Assembly: GCA_016789705.1 (NCBI GenBank)
Contig: JAEUQR010000193.1
Coordinates: forward strand, 1 to 48,697
From: Acidobacteriota bacterium
GTDB taxonomy: Bacteria; Acidobacteriota; Vicinamibacteria; Vicinamibacterales; UBA2999
Length of the DNA stretch: 48,697 bases
Reading direction: 5' to 3'
The notes below the pieces were generated by a model, which saw nothing but the letters and a program-made list of their open reading frames with translations, had not been told where the DNA came from and ran no database searches. Position numbers and translations under genes: made by a program. Shown piece after piece: positions 33,909-42,472 of this stretch (positions are counted from its first letter, which is position 1; each line of letters starts with the position of its first letter).

Positions 33909-33914
33909 TAGAAT
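33909..33914 (+). promoter_or_regulatory. -10 hexamer of leaderless DUF2239 gene
   Basis: TAGAAT within GATAGAAT, six bases before the ATG at 33921, with no ribosome site between. Confidence 0.45.
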
Positions 33915-33920
33915 TGACGA

Positions 33921-34538
33921 ATGTCGAGCCCCGCCACCCGCCGCGCCCGCGGCCAGTGCACGGCCTTCGATGGCCCCCGCCGCCTCGCGCAGGGGCCGCT
34001 CGCCGAGGTCGTCGCGGCGGCGAAGTTCACGTTCGATCGTTCCCCGCGCGCTTCGCTCCTCATCTTCGAGGACGCCACCGGCGATCTCATCGACGTGGAC
34101 TACAGCGGCACACCCGACGAGGTGCTGGCGCTCATGACGGCGCGCGAACTGCGGCGCGCACGAATCGCCGACGACGCCGACGCGGCGCCGCGCGGGCCGG
34201 GCCGGCCGCGCCTGGGTGTCGTGGCGCGTGAGGTGACGCTGCTGCCGCGGCACTGGCAGTGGCTGAACGGGCAACCGGGCGGCGCGTCGGTGGCGCTGCG
34301 GAAGCTCGTGGACGAGGCACGGAAGCTGCACGCCGGCCGCGATCGCGTGCGCCGCGCGCAGGAGGTGTCGTACCGCTTCATGTCGGCGCTCGCCGGCGAC
34401 CTGCCAGGCTTCGAGGACGCCATCCGCGCGCTCTTCACCGGAGATCCCGCGCGGTTCGACGAACACACGCGGGCCTGGCCGCGCGATGTGCGCACCTACG
34501 CGCGCCAGCTCGCCGCGCCGGCGCTCGGCGAGCGCTAG
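33921..34538 (+). CDS. DUF2239 family protein
   Basis: A 205-residue soluble protein matching DUF2239: CTAFDGPRRLAQGPLAEVV, ASLLIFEDATGDLIDVDYSG, GRPRLGVVAREVTLLPRHWQWLNG, SVALRKLVDEARK and RAQEVSYRFMSALAGDLPGFEDA. The RPRLGV...LLPRHW core with (V/A)ALRKLVDEAR resembles a DNA-binding ribbon-helix-helix-like segment, and members have been described as putative regulators, but the function is unproven. It is transcribed alone, divergent from the RnfD-like gene, with an apparent leaderless promoter. Confidence 0.85.
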   Translation: MSSPATRRARGQCTAFDGPRRLAQGPLAEVVAAAKFTFDRSPRASLLIFEDATGDLIDVDYSGTPDEVLALMTARELRRARIADDADAAPRGPGRPRLGVVAREVTLLPRHWQWLNGQPGGASVALRKLVDEARKLHAGRDRVRRAQEVSYRFMSALAGDLPGFEDAIRALFTGDPARFDEHTRAWPRDVRTYARQLAAPALGER

Positions 34539-34607
34539 CCCGGCCGTCGAGCGCGCGAGCCCTGGGGCGGCGCGCTGACGCGCGTCCGGCCGGCCATCAA
34601 TCGCCGG

Positions 34608-34613
34608 TATACT
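34608..34613 (+). promoter_or_regulatory. -10 element upstream of the sulfite dehydrogenase operon
   Basis: TATACT within GGTATACT, 36 bases before the ATG at 34650, with GAGGGG as ribosome site in between. No good -35 was found at 16-18 bases spacing. Confidence 0.45.
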
Positions 34614-34649
34614 CCCGCCGTCGTCCATCCGGGCGCGAGGGGTTCTGCC

Positions 34650-35837
34650 ATGAAAGTGACTCGACGCGATCTCATCGCCGGCGCCGCGGGCGCCGTCGCA
34701 CTCGCCCGCACCGCGGGCGCACAGACGCCGGCCGATCCGACCAAGGTGCGCGGCACCCCCCCGCGCGCCCTCGGCGATCGCGCCTCCACGGCGCGCGTGC
34801 AGCGCATCGTGCGCGGGCAGGTGGTGTCGAGCACGCCGCTGCACGACCTCATGGGCATCATCACGCCCTCGGACCTGCACTTCGAACGGCATCACGGCGG
34901 CGTGCCGGCCATCGCGCCCGAGACCTACTCGCTGCTCATCCATGGCATGGTCGAGCGGCCGACGATCTTCACGCTGGCGGACCTGAAGCGTTTTCCGTCG
35001 CACTCGCAGATCCACTTCCTGGAATGTTCCGGCAATCTCGGCCGCACGGCCGGGCCCGAGACCACGCCGGGCATGCTGGCCGGCCTCACGAGCACGAGCG
35101 AGTGGACCGGTGTGCGGCTCTCGACGCTGCTCGGCGAGGTGGGCGTGCGGAGCGGCGCCCGCTGGCTGCTGGCGGAAGGTGCGGATGCGGCTGTCCTCAC
35201 GCGCAGCGTGCCGATCGAGAAGGCGCTCGACGACGCGCTCGTCGCCTACGGCCAGAACGGCGAGGCCCTGCGCCCTGAACAGGGCTACCCGGCGCGCCTC
35301 TTCCTGCCCGGCTGGGAAGGCAACGCCAGCGTGAAGTGGCTGCGGCGCCTCGAGGTGTCGGACCAGCCGTTCATGACGCGCGAGGAGACCTCGAAGTACA
35401 CGGAGCCCTTCGCCAACGGCACGTCGCGCCAGTTCAGCTTCCGCATGGACGCGCGCTCGCTCATCACGGCGCCGGCCTTTCCGAACCGGCTCGAACGCGG
35501 CTGGGTCGAGATCACGGGCATCGCGTGGACCGGCGCCGGACGCATCACGCGCGTGGACATCTCGACCGACGGCGGCGCCACCTGGGCGGCCGCCCGGTTG
35601 CAGGAGCCCGTATTGCCGCTCGCGCACACACGCTTCCGCCACATGTGGCAATGGAACGGCGGCGAGGCGGTGCTCATGAGCCGCGCGGTGGACGAAACCG
35701 GTTACATGCAGCCGACCAAGGCCGAACTGCTGGCGCAGCGCGGACCCGGTACGGCCACCTACCACCTCAATCCCATCACCGGCTGGGTGGTGCAGCCCGA
35801 TGGCCGCGTCGTCTACAAGGAGGAGTCGTGGGCATGA
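34650..35837 (+). CDS. soxC: Sulfite dehydrogenase, molybdenum subunit (SoxC-like)
   Basis: A 395-residue Tat-exported (TRRDLIAGAAGAVALA) protein of the sulfite-oxidase family. The molybdenum-cofactor domain has IHFLECSGN with the Mo-ligand cysteine at 126, followed by the dimerisation domain (about 275-385, GWVEITGIAWTGAGRI, RVDISTDGGATW). SoxC with SoxD forms sulfane/sulfite dehydrogenase in thiosulfate oxidation, while SorA with SorB oxidises sulfite alone, and the two are hard to tell apart by sequence. The neighbouring cytochrome c gene overlaps it by four bases. No soxXYZAB is present in the window, which favours stand-alone sulfite oxidation. Length and domain order are normal. Confidence 0.88.
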   Translation: MKVTRRDLIAGAAGAVALARTAGAQTPADPTKVRGTPPRALGDRASTARVQRIVRGQVVSSTPLHDLMGIITPSDLHFERHHGGVPAIAPETYSLLIHGMVERPTIFTLADLKRFPSHSQIHFLECSGNLGRTAGPETTPGMLAGLTSTSEWTGVRLSTLLGEVGVRSGARWLLAEGADAAVLTRSVPIEKALDDALVAYGQNGEALRPEQGYPARLFLPGWEGNASVKWLRRLEVSDQPFMTREETSKYTEPFANGTSRQFSFRMDARSLITAPAFPNRLERGWVEITGIAWTGAGRITRVDISTDGGATWAAARLQEPVLPLAHTRFRHMWQWNGGEAVLMSRAVDETGYMQPTKAELLAQRGPGTATYHLNPITGWVVQPDGRVVYKEESWA

Positions 35838-36406
35838 CGCGCGGGATTCGTCAGGGCGTCTTCGCGGCACTGCTGCTCGCCGCTGCCGGCGCGGCGTTCG
35901 CGCAATCACCAGCCCGTTACGGGCTCGGCCGCGCCGCCACGCCAGCCGAGATCTCGGCCCTCGACATCGACGTGCGCCCGGACGGCGCGGGGCTGCCCGA
36001 CGGCTCCGGTGTCTCGTCTGCCGGCGCGACCATCTACGCGTCGAAGTGTGCGCGGTGCCACGGCGCCACCGGGAAAGAAGGGCCGAACGACGTGCTCGTG
36101 GGCCGCGTGCCCGGTGACGGCTTCCCGTTCGCCGCGGATCCGAAAGTGCCGCACACGATCGGCAACTACTGGCCGTACGCGACGACGGTGTTCGACTACG
36201 TCCGTCGCGCCATGCCGACCACCGCCCCAGGGTCGCTCACGAACGACGAGGTCTATGCGCTCACGGCGTTCCTGCTGCACGCCAACGGCATCATCGAGGC
36301 CGGCGCCGTGATGGACAAGGCGTCGCTGCCGAAGGTGGCGATGCCGGCGCGGAAGTACTTCGTGCCGGACACGCGGACACAGACGGCGGCAAAGCCGAAG
36401 CCGTAA
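35834..36406 (+). CDS. Cytochrome c subunit of sulfite dehydrogenase (SoxD/SorB-like)
   Basis: A 190-residue periplasmic cytochrome with a signal peptide (about 1-23, AFAQS) and one haem-binding motif CARCH (Cys72, Cys75, His76). A distal Met is likely in RRAMPTTAPGSL. The sequence PHTIGNYWPYATTVFDYVRRAMP is characteristic of the SoxD-type c552 subunit. It takes electrons from the molybdenum subunit and passes them to the respiratory chain. It starts inside the stop codon of the upstream gene (ATGA), so the two subunits are made in balanced amounts. Confidence 0.88.
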   Translation: MTRGIRQGVFAALLLAAAGAAFAQSPARYGLGRAATPAEISALDIDVRPDGAGLPDGSGVSSAGATIYASKCARCHGATGKEGPNDVLVGRVPGDGFPFAADPKVPHTIGNYWPYATTVFDYVRRAMPTTAPGSLTNDEVYALTAFLLHANGIIEAGAVMDKASLPKVAMPARKYFVPDTRTQTAAKPKP

Positions 36407-36431
36407 CACGCCGCGCGGCGTGGACGCTCAC

Positions 36432-37025
36432 ATGCGGATCAAATCGCACACGCCGCAGATCTATCTGGGCATGACGGCGGCCGGCGTCCTCACGCTGGCC
36501 TTCATGGGGATCTACGCGCACCTGATGCGGCGGGATGGCCGCGACGCCTGGTACGTCTACGCCTTCATCTCGCCGTTCGTCCTGGTGGGGGCAGCGCTCG
36601 CGTTCTTCGGCGGGCGGTTCCTGCTCCGGTGGGCGATGCTCGGCAGCTGGCAGCTCGACGTCCCCGGACCGGGTGGTGAGTTCGGGCGCCCCTTCGCCGT
36701 GACGTTGTTTCCCAGCCGTACGCGCACGCCCTCGGGCGAGCTGACCTGCCACCTGCGGTGTATCCGGATCGTCAAGCTGGCATCGCAGGGGGCCTCGGCC
36801 GGACGTTCCAGCACCACCACCCTCTGGGAAACGACGTGGACGCTCCGCGCCGGCACCATTCACGCGAACATCGGCCTGCCGCTCAGCCTGCCGCTGCCGG
36901 CGTCGGGGGAGCCGACGAACATCAGCCCGCAGTCCGGTGCCGGCACGCAGTGGCAGTTGAACGTGGTCGTGCCGACGCGCGGCTTCAGCGACGAATCGGT
37001 GTTCGACCTGCCAGTGCGCGCCTGA
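36432..37025 (+). CDS. Membrane protein with DUF3592-like C-terminal domain
   Basis: A 197-residue protein with two hydrophobic segments (about 12-33 and 46-70) and a beta-rich soluble part (FAVTLFPSRTRTPSGEL, LRCIRIVKLA, TTTLWETTWTL, QWQLNVVVPTRGFSDESVFDLPV). The C-terminal pattern (TxxTLWE... WxL... D...F.VPV) is similar to the exterior domain of DUF3592-type membrane proteins, although this is from pattern memory. An in-frame GTG at 36420 could be the start instead, and neither has a ribosome site. It lies 25 bases downstream of the cytochrome gene, so it may be co-transcribed with the sulfite dehydrogenase. Confidence 0.6.
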   Translation: MRIKSHTPQIYLGMTAAGVLTLAFMGIYAHLMRRDGRDAWYVYAFISPFVLVGAALAFFGGRFLLRWAMLGSWQLDVPGPGGEFGRPFAVTLFPSRTRTPSGELTCHLRCIRIVKLASQGASAGRSSTTTLWETTWTLRAGTIHANIGLPLSLPLPASGEPTNISPQSGAGTQWQLNVVVPTRGFSDESVFDLPVRA

Positions 37026-37031
37026 GCGCTA

Positions 37032-38168
37032 CTAGCGCGCCTTCCACGCTGCCAGCACCGCGGCTTCACGTTCGGCGGCAAGGCCCGCGCGCAACTGCGC
37101 CTTGCGTTCCTCGGTCTGCCCGGCGTAGAAGGCCATCGTCGCCTTCACCGTGTCTTCGAACGGCCGGAAGGTGAGGCCGCGGGCGAGTGCCCTGGCGATG
37201 CTGCGCTGCGTGAAGCCGGCCACATCACCTTCGGGCGGCACCCAGACCGGCAGGTCCGTCCACGGATTCACCTTCTGCGCCTCGAGGAACGCCGTCGTCA
37301 CGTGGGTGAAAGTGGCCGACGCGCCGAGCGCCGCGCGCGTGCGTTCGAGCATCTCGCGCGCGGTGAAGCGGGTGGCCGGCCCCGTGGCGTTGAAGACGCC
37401 GTAGACCTGCTGCTCGGCGCAGCGGATGACCCACTCGCTCAGATCGCGCGCGTCGATGATCTGCACCGGGTGGTCAGCCGGCGGCGCCAGCACCTCGCCG
37501 CCGCGGGTGATCCGCACCGGCCAGTAGGTGAAGCGATCGGTGGCATCGCCGACACCCACGATGAGACCGGGCCGGATGATGGTGGCGCGGCCGCGGAAGG
37601 CCTTTTGCGCTTCCTGCTCGGCGAGCGCCTTGAGCGGCCCGTAGAGCGGGCCGAATTGCGGGCCGTCCTCGATCTCGGGTGTGGTGGTCGTGGCGAGCGC
37701 CGCCGTCTCGTCGGCGCCGGGTGTGTCGTTGGCCGCGTAAGTCGAGATCGTCGAGATGAAGATGTACTGGGCGGCGCGGCCCTTCACCGCCGCCGCGGCT
37801 TCGCGCACCCAGCGCGGACGCGTCGTGGGGTTGTCGATGACGACGTCCCATTCGCCGGTGGAGAGTGCCGCGTAGTTGCCGGGCTTCGGCGCGCGGTCGC
37901 CGATGCGCTCCTCGATGCCGCGCATGCCTGTGAAGAGGCCGGGATTGGTCCGGCCACGGTTGAAGAGGGTGACCTGATGTCCCCGCTCGACCGCGTAGCG
38001 CACCTGGTGCGGCCCGATGAAGCCGGTGCCGCCGAGGATGAGGATGCGCAGCGGCTTGCCGGTGCGTGGCTGCGCCTGGAGACGCGCGCCGAGATCGAGC
38101 GGGCCGCCGAGGCCGAACGCACCGGCTGCCATCATCGATGTGCCCAGGAACGTGCGCCGTGTCGCCAT
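37032..38168 (-). CDS. Tat-exported NAD-dependent epimerase/dehydratase family protein
   Basis: A 378-residue short-chain-dehydrogenase-like protein with a twin-arginine leader (ATRRTFLGTSMMAAGAFGLGG). The NAD-binding motif is RILILGGTGFIG (about 41-52). The active-site Tyr of the classical SDR YxxxK is not obvious in the expected place, where LYGPLKALAEQEAQ (about 185-200, Tyr and Lys four apart) is the best candidate. Tat export allows pre-folded cofactor-loaded proteins to reach the periplasm. It is likely an enzyme or regulator of nucleotide-sugar or isoprenoid chemistry whose substrate is unknown. It converges with the small membrane protein, with only six bases between stops. Confidence 0.8.
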   Translation of the reverse strand: MATRRTFLGTSMMAAGAFGLGGPLDLGARLQAQPRTGKPLRILILGGTGFIGPHQVRYAVERGHQVTLFNRGRTNPGLFTGMRGIEERIGDRAPKPGNYAALSTGEWDVVIDNPTTRPRWVREAAAAVKGRAAQYIFISTISTYAANDTPGADETAALATTTTPEIEDGPQFGPLYGPLKALAEQEAQKAFRGRATIIRPGLIVGVGDATDRFTYWPVRITRGGEVLAPPADHPVQIIDARDLSEWVIRCAEQQVYGVFNATGPATRFTAREMLERTRAALGASATFTHVTTAFLEAQKVNPWTDLPVWVPPEGDVAGFTQRSIARALARGLTFRPFEDTVKATMAFYAGQTEERKAQLRAGLAAEREAAVLAAWKAR

Positions 38169-38224
38169 GCAGGCGAGCTTAGATCAGGCGCCGGGCCGCG
38201 GGGCGCCGCCCATCACGCCGTTCG

Positions 38225-39625
38225 TCACCGCGTTCTGTCGGCTGCTGGCGGCGGCACGACCACGAGCGACACGGCCATCGCGGCCACCGCCGCGAGCAGG
38301 CCCCAGATGGCCGGCGTCATCCACGACGGGCCGGGGTGGCCGAACGTCTGCACGGCGAGCACCCCGAGCACACCGCAGAGCGTCGAGGCCACGGCGCCGG
38401 CTGAACTCGCGCGCGGGATGAAGAGTCCGGCGAGGATCGGCACGAAGAGGCCCACGCCCATCAGCGTGTAGAAGATGCTGAGCGCGGCGATGACCGATTC
38501 GGCCGTCATCGCCAGCACCACCGCGGCGGCGCCGAGGCCCACGGCGGCGATACGCGCCACGAGCAGCTGCCGGCGCTCGTCGGCCGAGGTGTCGATGAAC
38601 CGGGCGTAGAGGTCGCGCGTGACTGACGTGGTCAGCATGAAGAGCACCGCATCGGCGGCGCTGATCTCGGCCGAGAACACGGCGGCAAGACCGAGGGTGC
38701 CGATGGCCGGCGGCACACCCTGCAGCAGCAGCGTGGGCAGGGCGAGTTCCGGCGAGGCAAGTTCCGGGAAGCGCACGCGCGCGATCATCCCCATCCCCAC
38801 CGGAACGATCGCGTAGAGGAAGAGGCCGAGCGCGTTCAGGCCCACGCCCCAGCGCACCGCGGCGCCGTCACGCGCGCCGTAGACCTTCTGCAGCAGGCCG
38901 GGCGACACCACGAAGGCCGGCGCGAGCATCGCCAGATACACCCAGCCCGAGGCGCCGCCGCGCATGAAGCCCCAGTAGGTCTCGGTGGGCTGCAGCGCCT
39001 CGAACGCCGGCCAGCCGCCTGCCGCCGACCACGCGAACGGCAGCGCGATGCCGAGGCCCAGGAGCTTTACGGCGAGCTGCACCATGTTGACCCAGGCCGA
39101 GGTGAGCAGGCCGCCCGCCGCGAAGTACGTCGTCACGACCACGCCGCCGATGATGCAGCCCCAGAGCTTCGGCACACCGGCCACGACGCCGAGAATCCAC
39201 GCGAGCGCGATGAGCTGGCCGCTCAGGATGAAGAGCGCGCCCACCCACAGCAGCAGGCCGATGAGCAGGCGTTCGGTGGGACCGAAGCGGTGTTCGAGGT
39301 AGTCACCGACGGTACGCAGGTTGTGGCGCACGGTGATGCGGTGGATGGCGGGGCCGATCCAGAAGGCGAGAGCGACCGAGCCGATGGCCGCCGAGCCCAC
39401 CCACCACCACGCCGACAGGCCATCGCGGTAGCCGAGGCCCGTCGCGCCCACGGTCGATCCGGCGCCGATGTTCGCCGCGAGCATCGTCGAGAAGACGAGG
39501 CCCGGGCCGAGCGATCGCCCGGCCACGAAGAAGCCTTCTGCCGTGCGGACCTTGCGGCCGATCCAGAGACCCAGGCCGATGATGCCGGCCGAATAGGCCA
39601 GCAGCATGAAGAGCGTGCCCGTCAC
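38225..39625 (-). CDS. Sodium:solute symporter (SSS family)
   Basis: A 466-residue membrane protein with about 13 hydrophobic segments. SSS signatures are present: GRSLGPGLVFSTMLAANIGAGSTVGATGLGYRDG at the start of the transporter core, WWWVGSAAIG, and GLAAVFSAEISAADAVLFMLTTSVTRDLY (the sodium-binding segment of TM8). It imports an organic solute such as a sugar, amino acid or acetate-like acid with sodium. It starts at a GTG overlapping the stop of the CNT gene by four bases (GTGA), so the two transporters are translationally coupled. The substrate cannot be inferred from sequence alone. Confidence 0.88.
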   Translation of the reverse strand: MTGTLFMLLAYSAGIIGLGLWIGRKVRTAEGFFVAGRSLGPGLVFSTMLAANIGAGSTVGATGLGYRDGLSAWWWVGSAAIGSVALAFWIGPAIHRITVRHNLRTVGDYLEHRFGPTERLLIGLLLWVGALFILSGQLIALAWILGVVAGVPKLWGCIIGGVVVTTYFAAGGLLTSAWVNMVQLAVKLLGLGIALPFAWSAAGGWPAFEALQPTETYWGFMRGGASGWVYLAMLAPAFVVSPGLLQKVYGARDGAAVRWGVGLNALGLFLYAIVPVGMGMIARVRFPELASPELALPTLLLQGVPPAIGTLGLAAVFSAEISAADAVLFMLTTSVTRDLYARFIDTSADERRQLLVARIAAVGLGAAAVVLAMTAESVIAALSIFYTLMGVGLFVPILAGLFIPRASSAGAVASTLCGVLGVLAVQTFGHPGPSWMTPAIWGLLAAVAAMAVSLVVVPPPAADRTR

Positions 39626-40980
39626 AGCAGGAAACCCGCAATCGTCGCGGTGACGAAGTTGGCGAGCGTGCCGGCGACCATCGCGCGGATGCCGAGGCGG
39701 GCCAGGTCATGGCGGCGGTTGGGCGCGAGCGCGCCGATGCCGCCGATCTGGATGCCGATCGAGCTGAAGTTCGCAAAGCCGCAGAGTGCGAAGGTGGCAA
39801 TCGTGAACGACCGCGGATCGAGCACCTCCTTGAGCGGGCCGAGCTGCGAGTAGGCGACGAACTCGTTGAGCACCATGCGGGTGCCGAGCAGGTTGCCCAC
39901 GGTGGTGGCGTCCTGCCAGGGCACGCCCATGCTCCAGGCGAGCGGCGCGAAGCCCCAGCCGAGGATCTGCTGCATGCTCAGGCCCACGAGGCCGAGCCCG
40001 GCGTTCAGCATCGCCACGAGCGCGAGGAACGAGATGAGCATGGCGCCGACGTTGAGCGCCAGGTGCAGGCCTTCGGAGGTGCCGCGGCCGGCCGCATCGA
40101 TGATGTTCACGTCGGTCTTCTCGACCTCGAGCGTGACGGTGCCCATGGTCTTCGGCTGGCCGGTTTCCGGCACGAACATCTTGGCCATCATGAGCGTGCC
40201 AGGTGCCGTCATGATGACCGCCGTGAGCAGGTGGCGCGCCTCGATGCCGAAGAGGATGTAGGCGGCCATGATGCCGCCGGAGATGTGCGCCATGCCCGAG
40301 GTCATCACTGTCATGAGCTCGGAGCGCGTCATCTCCGGCAGGTAAGGGCGGATGGTGAGGGGGGCTTCCGTCTGCCCCATGAAGATGCTGGCCGCCACGT
40401 TCAGTGACTCGGCGCCGCTCGCCTTCATCACCCGGCGCATGCCCACGGCGAAGAGCCGCACCACGAGCTGCATCACGCCCAGGTAGTAGAGGATGGCGAA
40501 GAGGGCCGCGATGAAGATGATGGTCGGCAGCACCTGGAAGGCGAAGATCACGCCGTACTGCGCGCCTTCCGGCCCGAGCACCGTCGTCATGATCTTCGGC
40601 CACGCGTCCTTGTTGCCGAGCGGCCCGAACACGAAGCCGGCGCCCACGTTGGCGAAGTCGAGCAGGCGGTTGATGCCCTGGCCGAGGGCGATGAAGAGCT
40701 GCTGACCCGGCGTGGTCTTGAGCACGACGAGCGCGAAGAGCACCTGCAGGCCGAGGCCCCACGCCACGGTCCTCCGGTCGATGGCGCCGCGGTCGGTCGA
40801 CGCCGCGAAGGCAATCGTGAGGATGACGAGCAGGCCCACGAGGGACTGCACCTTGGGCGCGCCGGCCACGTAGGCGACGACCGCGGCCGCGGCGGCCAGG
40901 GCCAGGGCCGCGCCGGCCACGAGAAGGTGCTGACGGGTCCAGGGAGCGGTGGCCTCGGACGGCTCGGGTGCTGTGCTCAT
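39622..40980 (-). CDS. Concentrative nucleoside transporter (CNT/NupC family)
   Basis: A 452-residue membrane protein of the CNT fold: GFVFGPLGNKDAWPKIMTT, IIFIAALFAILYYLGVMQ, ESLNVAASIFMGQTEAPLTIRPYLPEMTRSELM (the conserved substrate-binding GQTEAP/RPYL motif) and LGTRMVLNEFVAYSQL (the C-terminal ENE-like segment). It is a proton- or sodium-coupled importer of nucleosides. N-terminal TMs are complete and the length is typical. It is followed by the SSS gene with a GTGA overlap. It may salvage nucleosides, which fits scavenging from decaying biomass. Confidence 0.92.
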   Translation of the reverse strand: MSTAPEPSEATAPWTRQHLLVAGAALALAAAAAVVAYVAGAPKVQSLVGLLVILTIAFAASTDRGAIDRRTVAWGLGLQVLFALVVLKTTPGQQLFIALGQGINRLLDFANVGAGFVFGPLGNKDAWPKIMTTVLGPEGAQYGVIFAFQVLPTIIFIAALFAILYYLGVMQLVVRLFAVGMRRVMKASGAESLNVAASIFMGQTEAPLTIRPYLPEMTRSELMTVMTSGMAHISGGIMAAYILFGIEARHLLTAVIMTAPGTLMMAKMFVPETGQPKTMGTVTLEVEKTDVNIIDAAGRGTSEGLHLALNVGAMLISFLALVAMLNAGLGLVGLSMQQILGWGFAPLAWSMGVPWQDATTVGNLLGTRMVLNEFVAYSQLGPLKEVLDPRSFTIATFALCGFANFSSIGIQIGGIGALAPNRRHDLARLGIRAMVAGTLANFVTATIAGFLL

Positions 40981-41014
40981 GCGACGACAGGGTATGTCGG
41001 CGCCGCCCTGCCTG

Positions 41015-42469
41015 TCACGCGGCGGGTCGGACGCCGGCGGCGGGCGCCGCCGCGGCGCCGAACCCTTCGCGCTTCATCCGGCCCCAGGAATGATCGCCCT
41101 GGAAATAGCGCACGAACGCCTTGAGGCGGAACCACACCGTGATCTGCCGGTAGCCGAAGGGCTCGATGAAGGCGAAGAAGACCAGGCGCAGCGTGTCCAG
41201 CGGGCGGCGGTAGCGGTGGAAGCTGACCTCCTCCATCAGGATGGCGGCGAGCGACAGCAGCGTGCCGAAGAGATAGGCGGCCACGAAGAAGAAGACCGCG
41301 AAGCGCAGCGACAGCACGCCGGCGAACGTGCAGAGCACGGTGATGACGAGGCCCACGGCTTCGACCACGGGTGCGAGCAGCTCGGCGAAGAGGAAGTACG
41401 GCATGGCGATGAGGCCGGTCGGGCCGTAGCGCGGATTGAAGATGAGGGCGCGGTGCGCGACCATCGTCGAGATGAGGCCGCGGTGCCAGCGTTCGCGCTG
41501 CCGGCCGAAGACGGCCACGCTCGTCGGCACTTCGGTCCACGCGACCGGATCGGGGATGAACACCACCTTCGCGGCGGCGCCCTGTTCCTTGAGATACCGC
41601 TGCAGCCGCACGATGAGCTCGAAGTCTTCCGTCACCGTGCTGGTGGCATACCCGAGGATCTCCGTGAGGTAGTCGCGGCGGAAGAGCCCGAACGCGCCCG
41701 AGATGATGAGGTTGCCGCCGAGCAGGTTCCAGCCGAGACGTCCGAAGAGGAACGCCCGCAGGTACTCGACCGTCTGGATGCCCGACAGCCAGCGGCTGTC
41801 CACCCGCGCGTCGATGATGCGGCCTTCCTCGACCGTGCAGGAGTTGACGACGCGGATCGTGCCGCCCACGGCGGCGATCTTCTGGTCGAAGAGGAACGGC
41901 CGCGCCAGCCGCAGCAGCGCATCGGGTTCGATGAGGGTGTCGGCGTCGCAGGCGAGCACGTAGGGGAAGCGCGCCGCGTCGAGGCCGACGTTGAGCGAGT
42001 CGGCCTTGCCGCCGTTCTGCTTGTCGACGACGAGCAGCTTGGTCCACGTCTTCGACCGGTAGTAGGCCTTCACCCGTTCGGTGCGCAGGCGCCGCATCAC
42101 GGCGGGCGGCACTTCGTAGAGATCGTAGGCCTCGAGCAGGCGCTGCATGGTGTCGTCGGTCGAGCCGTCGTTCACGAGCACCACTTCGAAATACGGATAC
42201 TGCAGCGTGAGCAGCGCCCGCAGGCTGTCGACGATCGTGACCGCCTCGTTGTGCGCCGGCACGAGGATGCTCACGCGCGGCACCGCCGACGAGGTCAGGC
42301 TGCGGGCCAGGACGTCTTCGCTGCCGAAGCGCCAGTGGGCGAAGAGCTGCGGCGCCGCCAGCACGAGCAGCAGCGCGAAGAACGAGTTCACGAGCAGCAT
42401 GTACCAGAGGATGGCGACGTCGGCCGTCGTCACCAGATACACGAACCACGCCGTGAGTTCGGATGACAT
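41015..42469 (-). CDS. Membrane glycosyltransferase family 2 (PgaC/HAS-like)
   Basis: A 484-residue protein with two TMs at the N-terminus (about 8-42), a cytosolic GT2 catalytic domain and about three to four TMs at the C-terminus (about 335-450). Active-site motifs: VSILVPAHNEAVTIV (nucleotide-sugar binding), ACDADTLIEPD (DxD metal motif), TSTVTEDFELIVRLQ (TED general base), and GRQRERWHRGL (QxxRW). Such processive enzymes make beta-linked polysaccharides such as poly-N-acetylglucosamine, hyaluronan or cellulose and export them through their own TM channel. No pgaAB or bcs partner is adjacent. It lies three bases downstream of the HEAT-repeat gene in an operon headed by a receiver protein. 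Confidence 0.88.
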   Translation of the reverse strand: MSSELTAWFVYLVTTADVAILWYMLLVNSFFALLLVLAAPQLFAHWRFGSEDVLARSLTSSAVPRVSILVPAHNEAVTIVDSLRALLTLQYPYFEVVLVNDGSTDDTMQRLLEAYDLYEVPPAVMRRLRTERVKAYYRSKTWTKLLVVDKQNGGKADSLNVGLDAARFPYVLACDADTLIEPDALLRLARPFLFDQKIAAVGGTIRVVNSCTVEEGRIIDARVDSRWLSGIQTVEYLRAFLFGRLGWNLLGGNLIISGAFGLFRRDYLTEILGYATSTVTEDFELIVRLQRYLKEQGAAAKVVFIPDPVAWTEVPTSVAVFGRQRERWHRGLISTMVAHRALIFNPRYGPTGLIAMPYFLFAELLAPVVEAVGLVITVLCTFAGVLSLRFAVFFFVAAYLFGTLLSLAAILMEEVSFHRYRRPLDTLRLVFFAFIEPFGYRQITVWFRLKAFVRYFQGDHSWGRMKREGFGAAAAPAAGVRPAA

Positions 42470-42472
42470 CGG

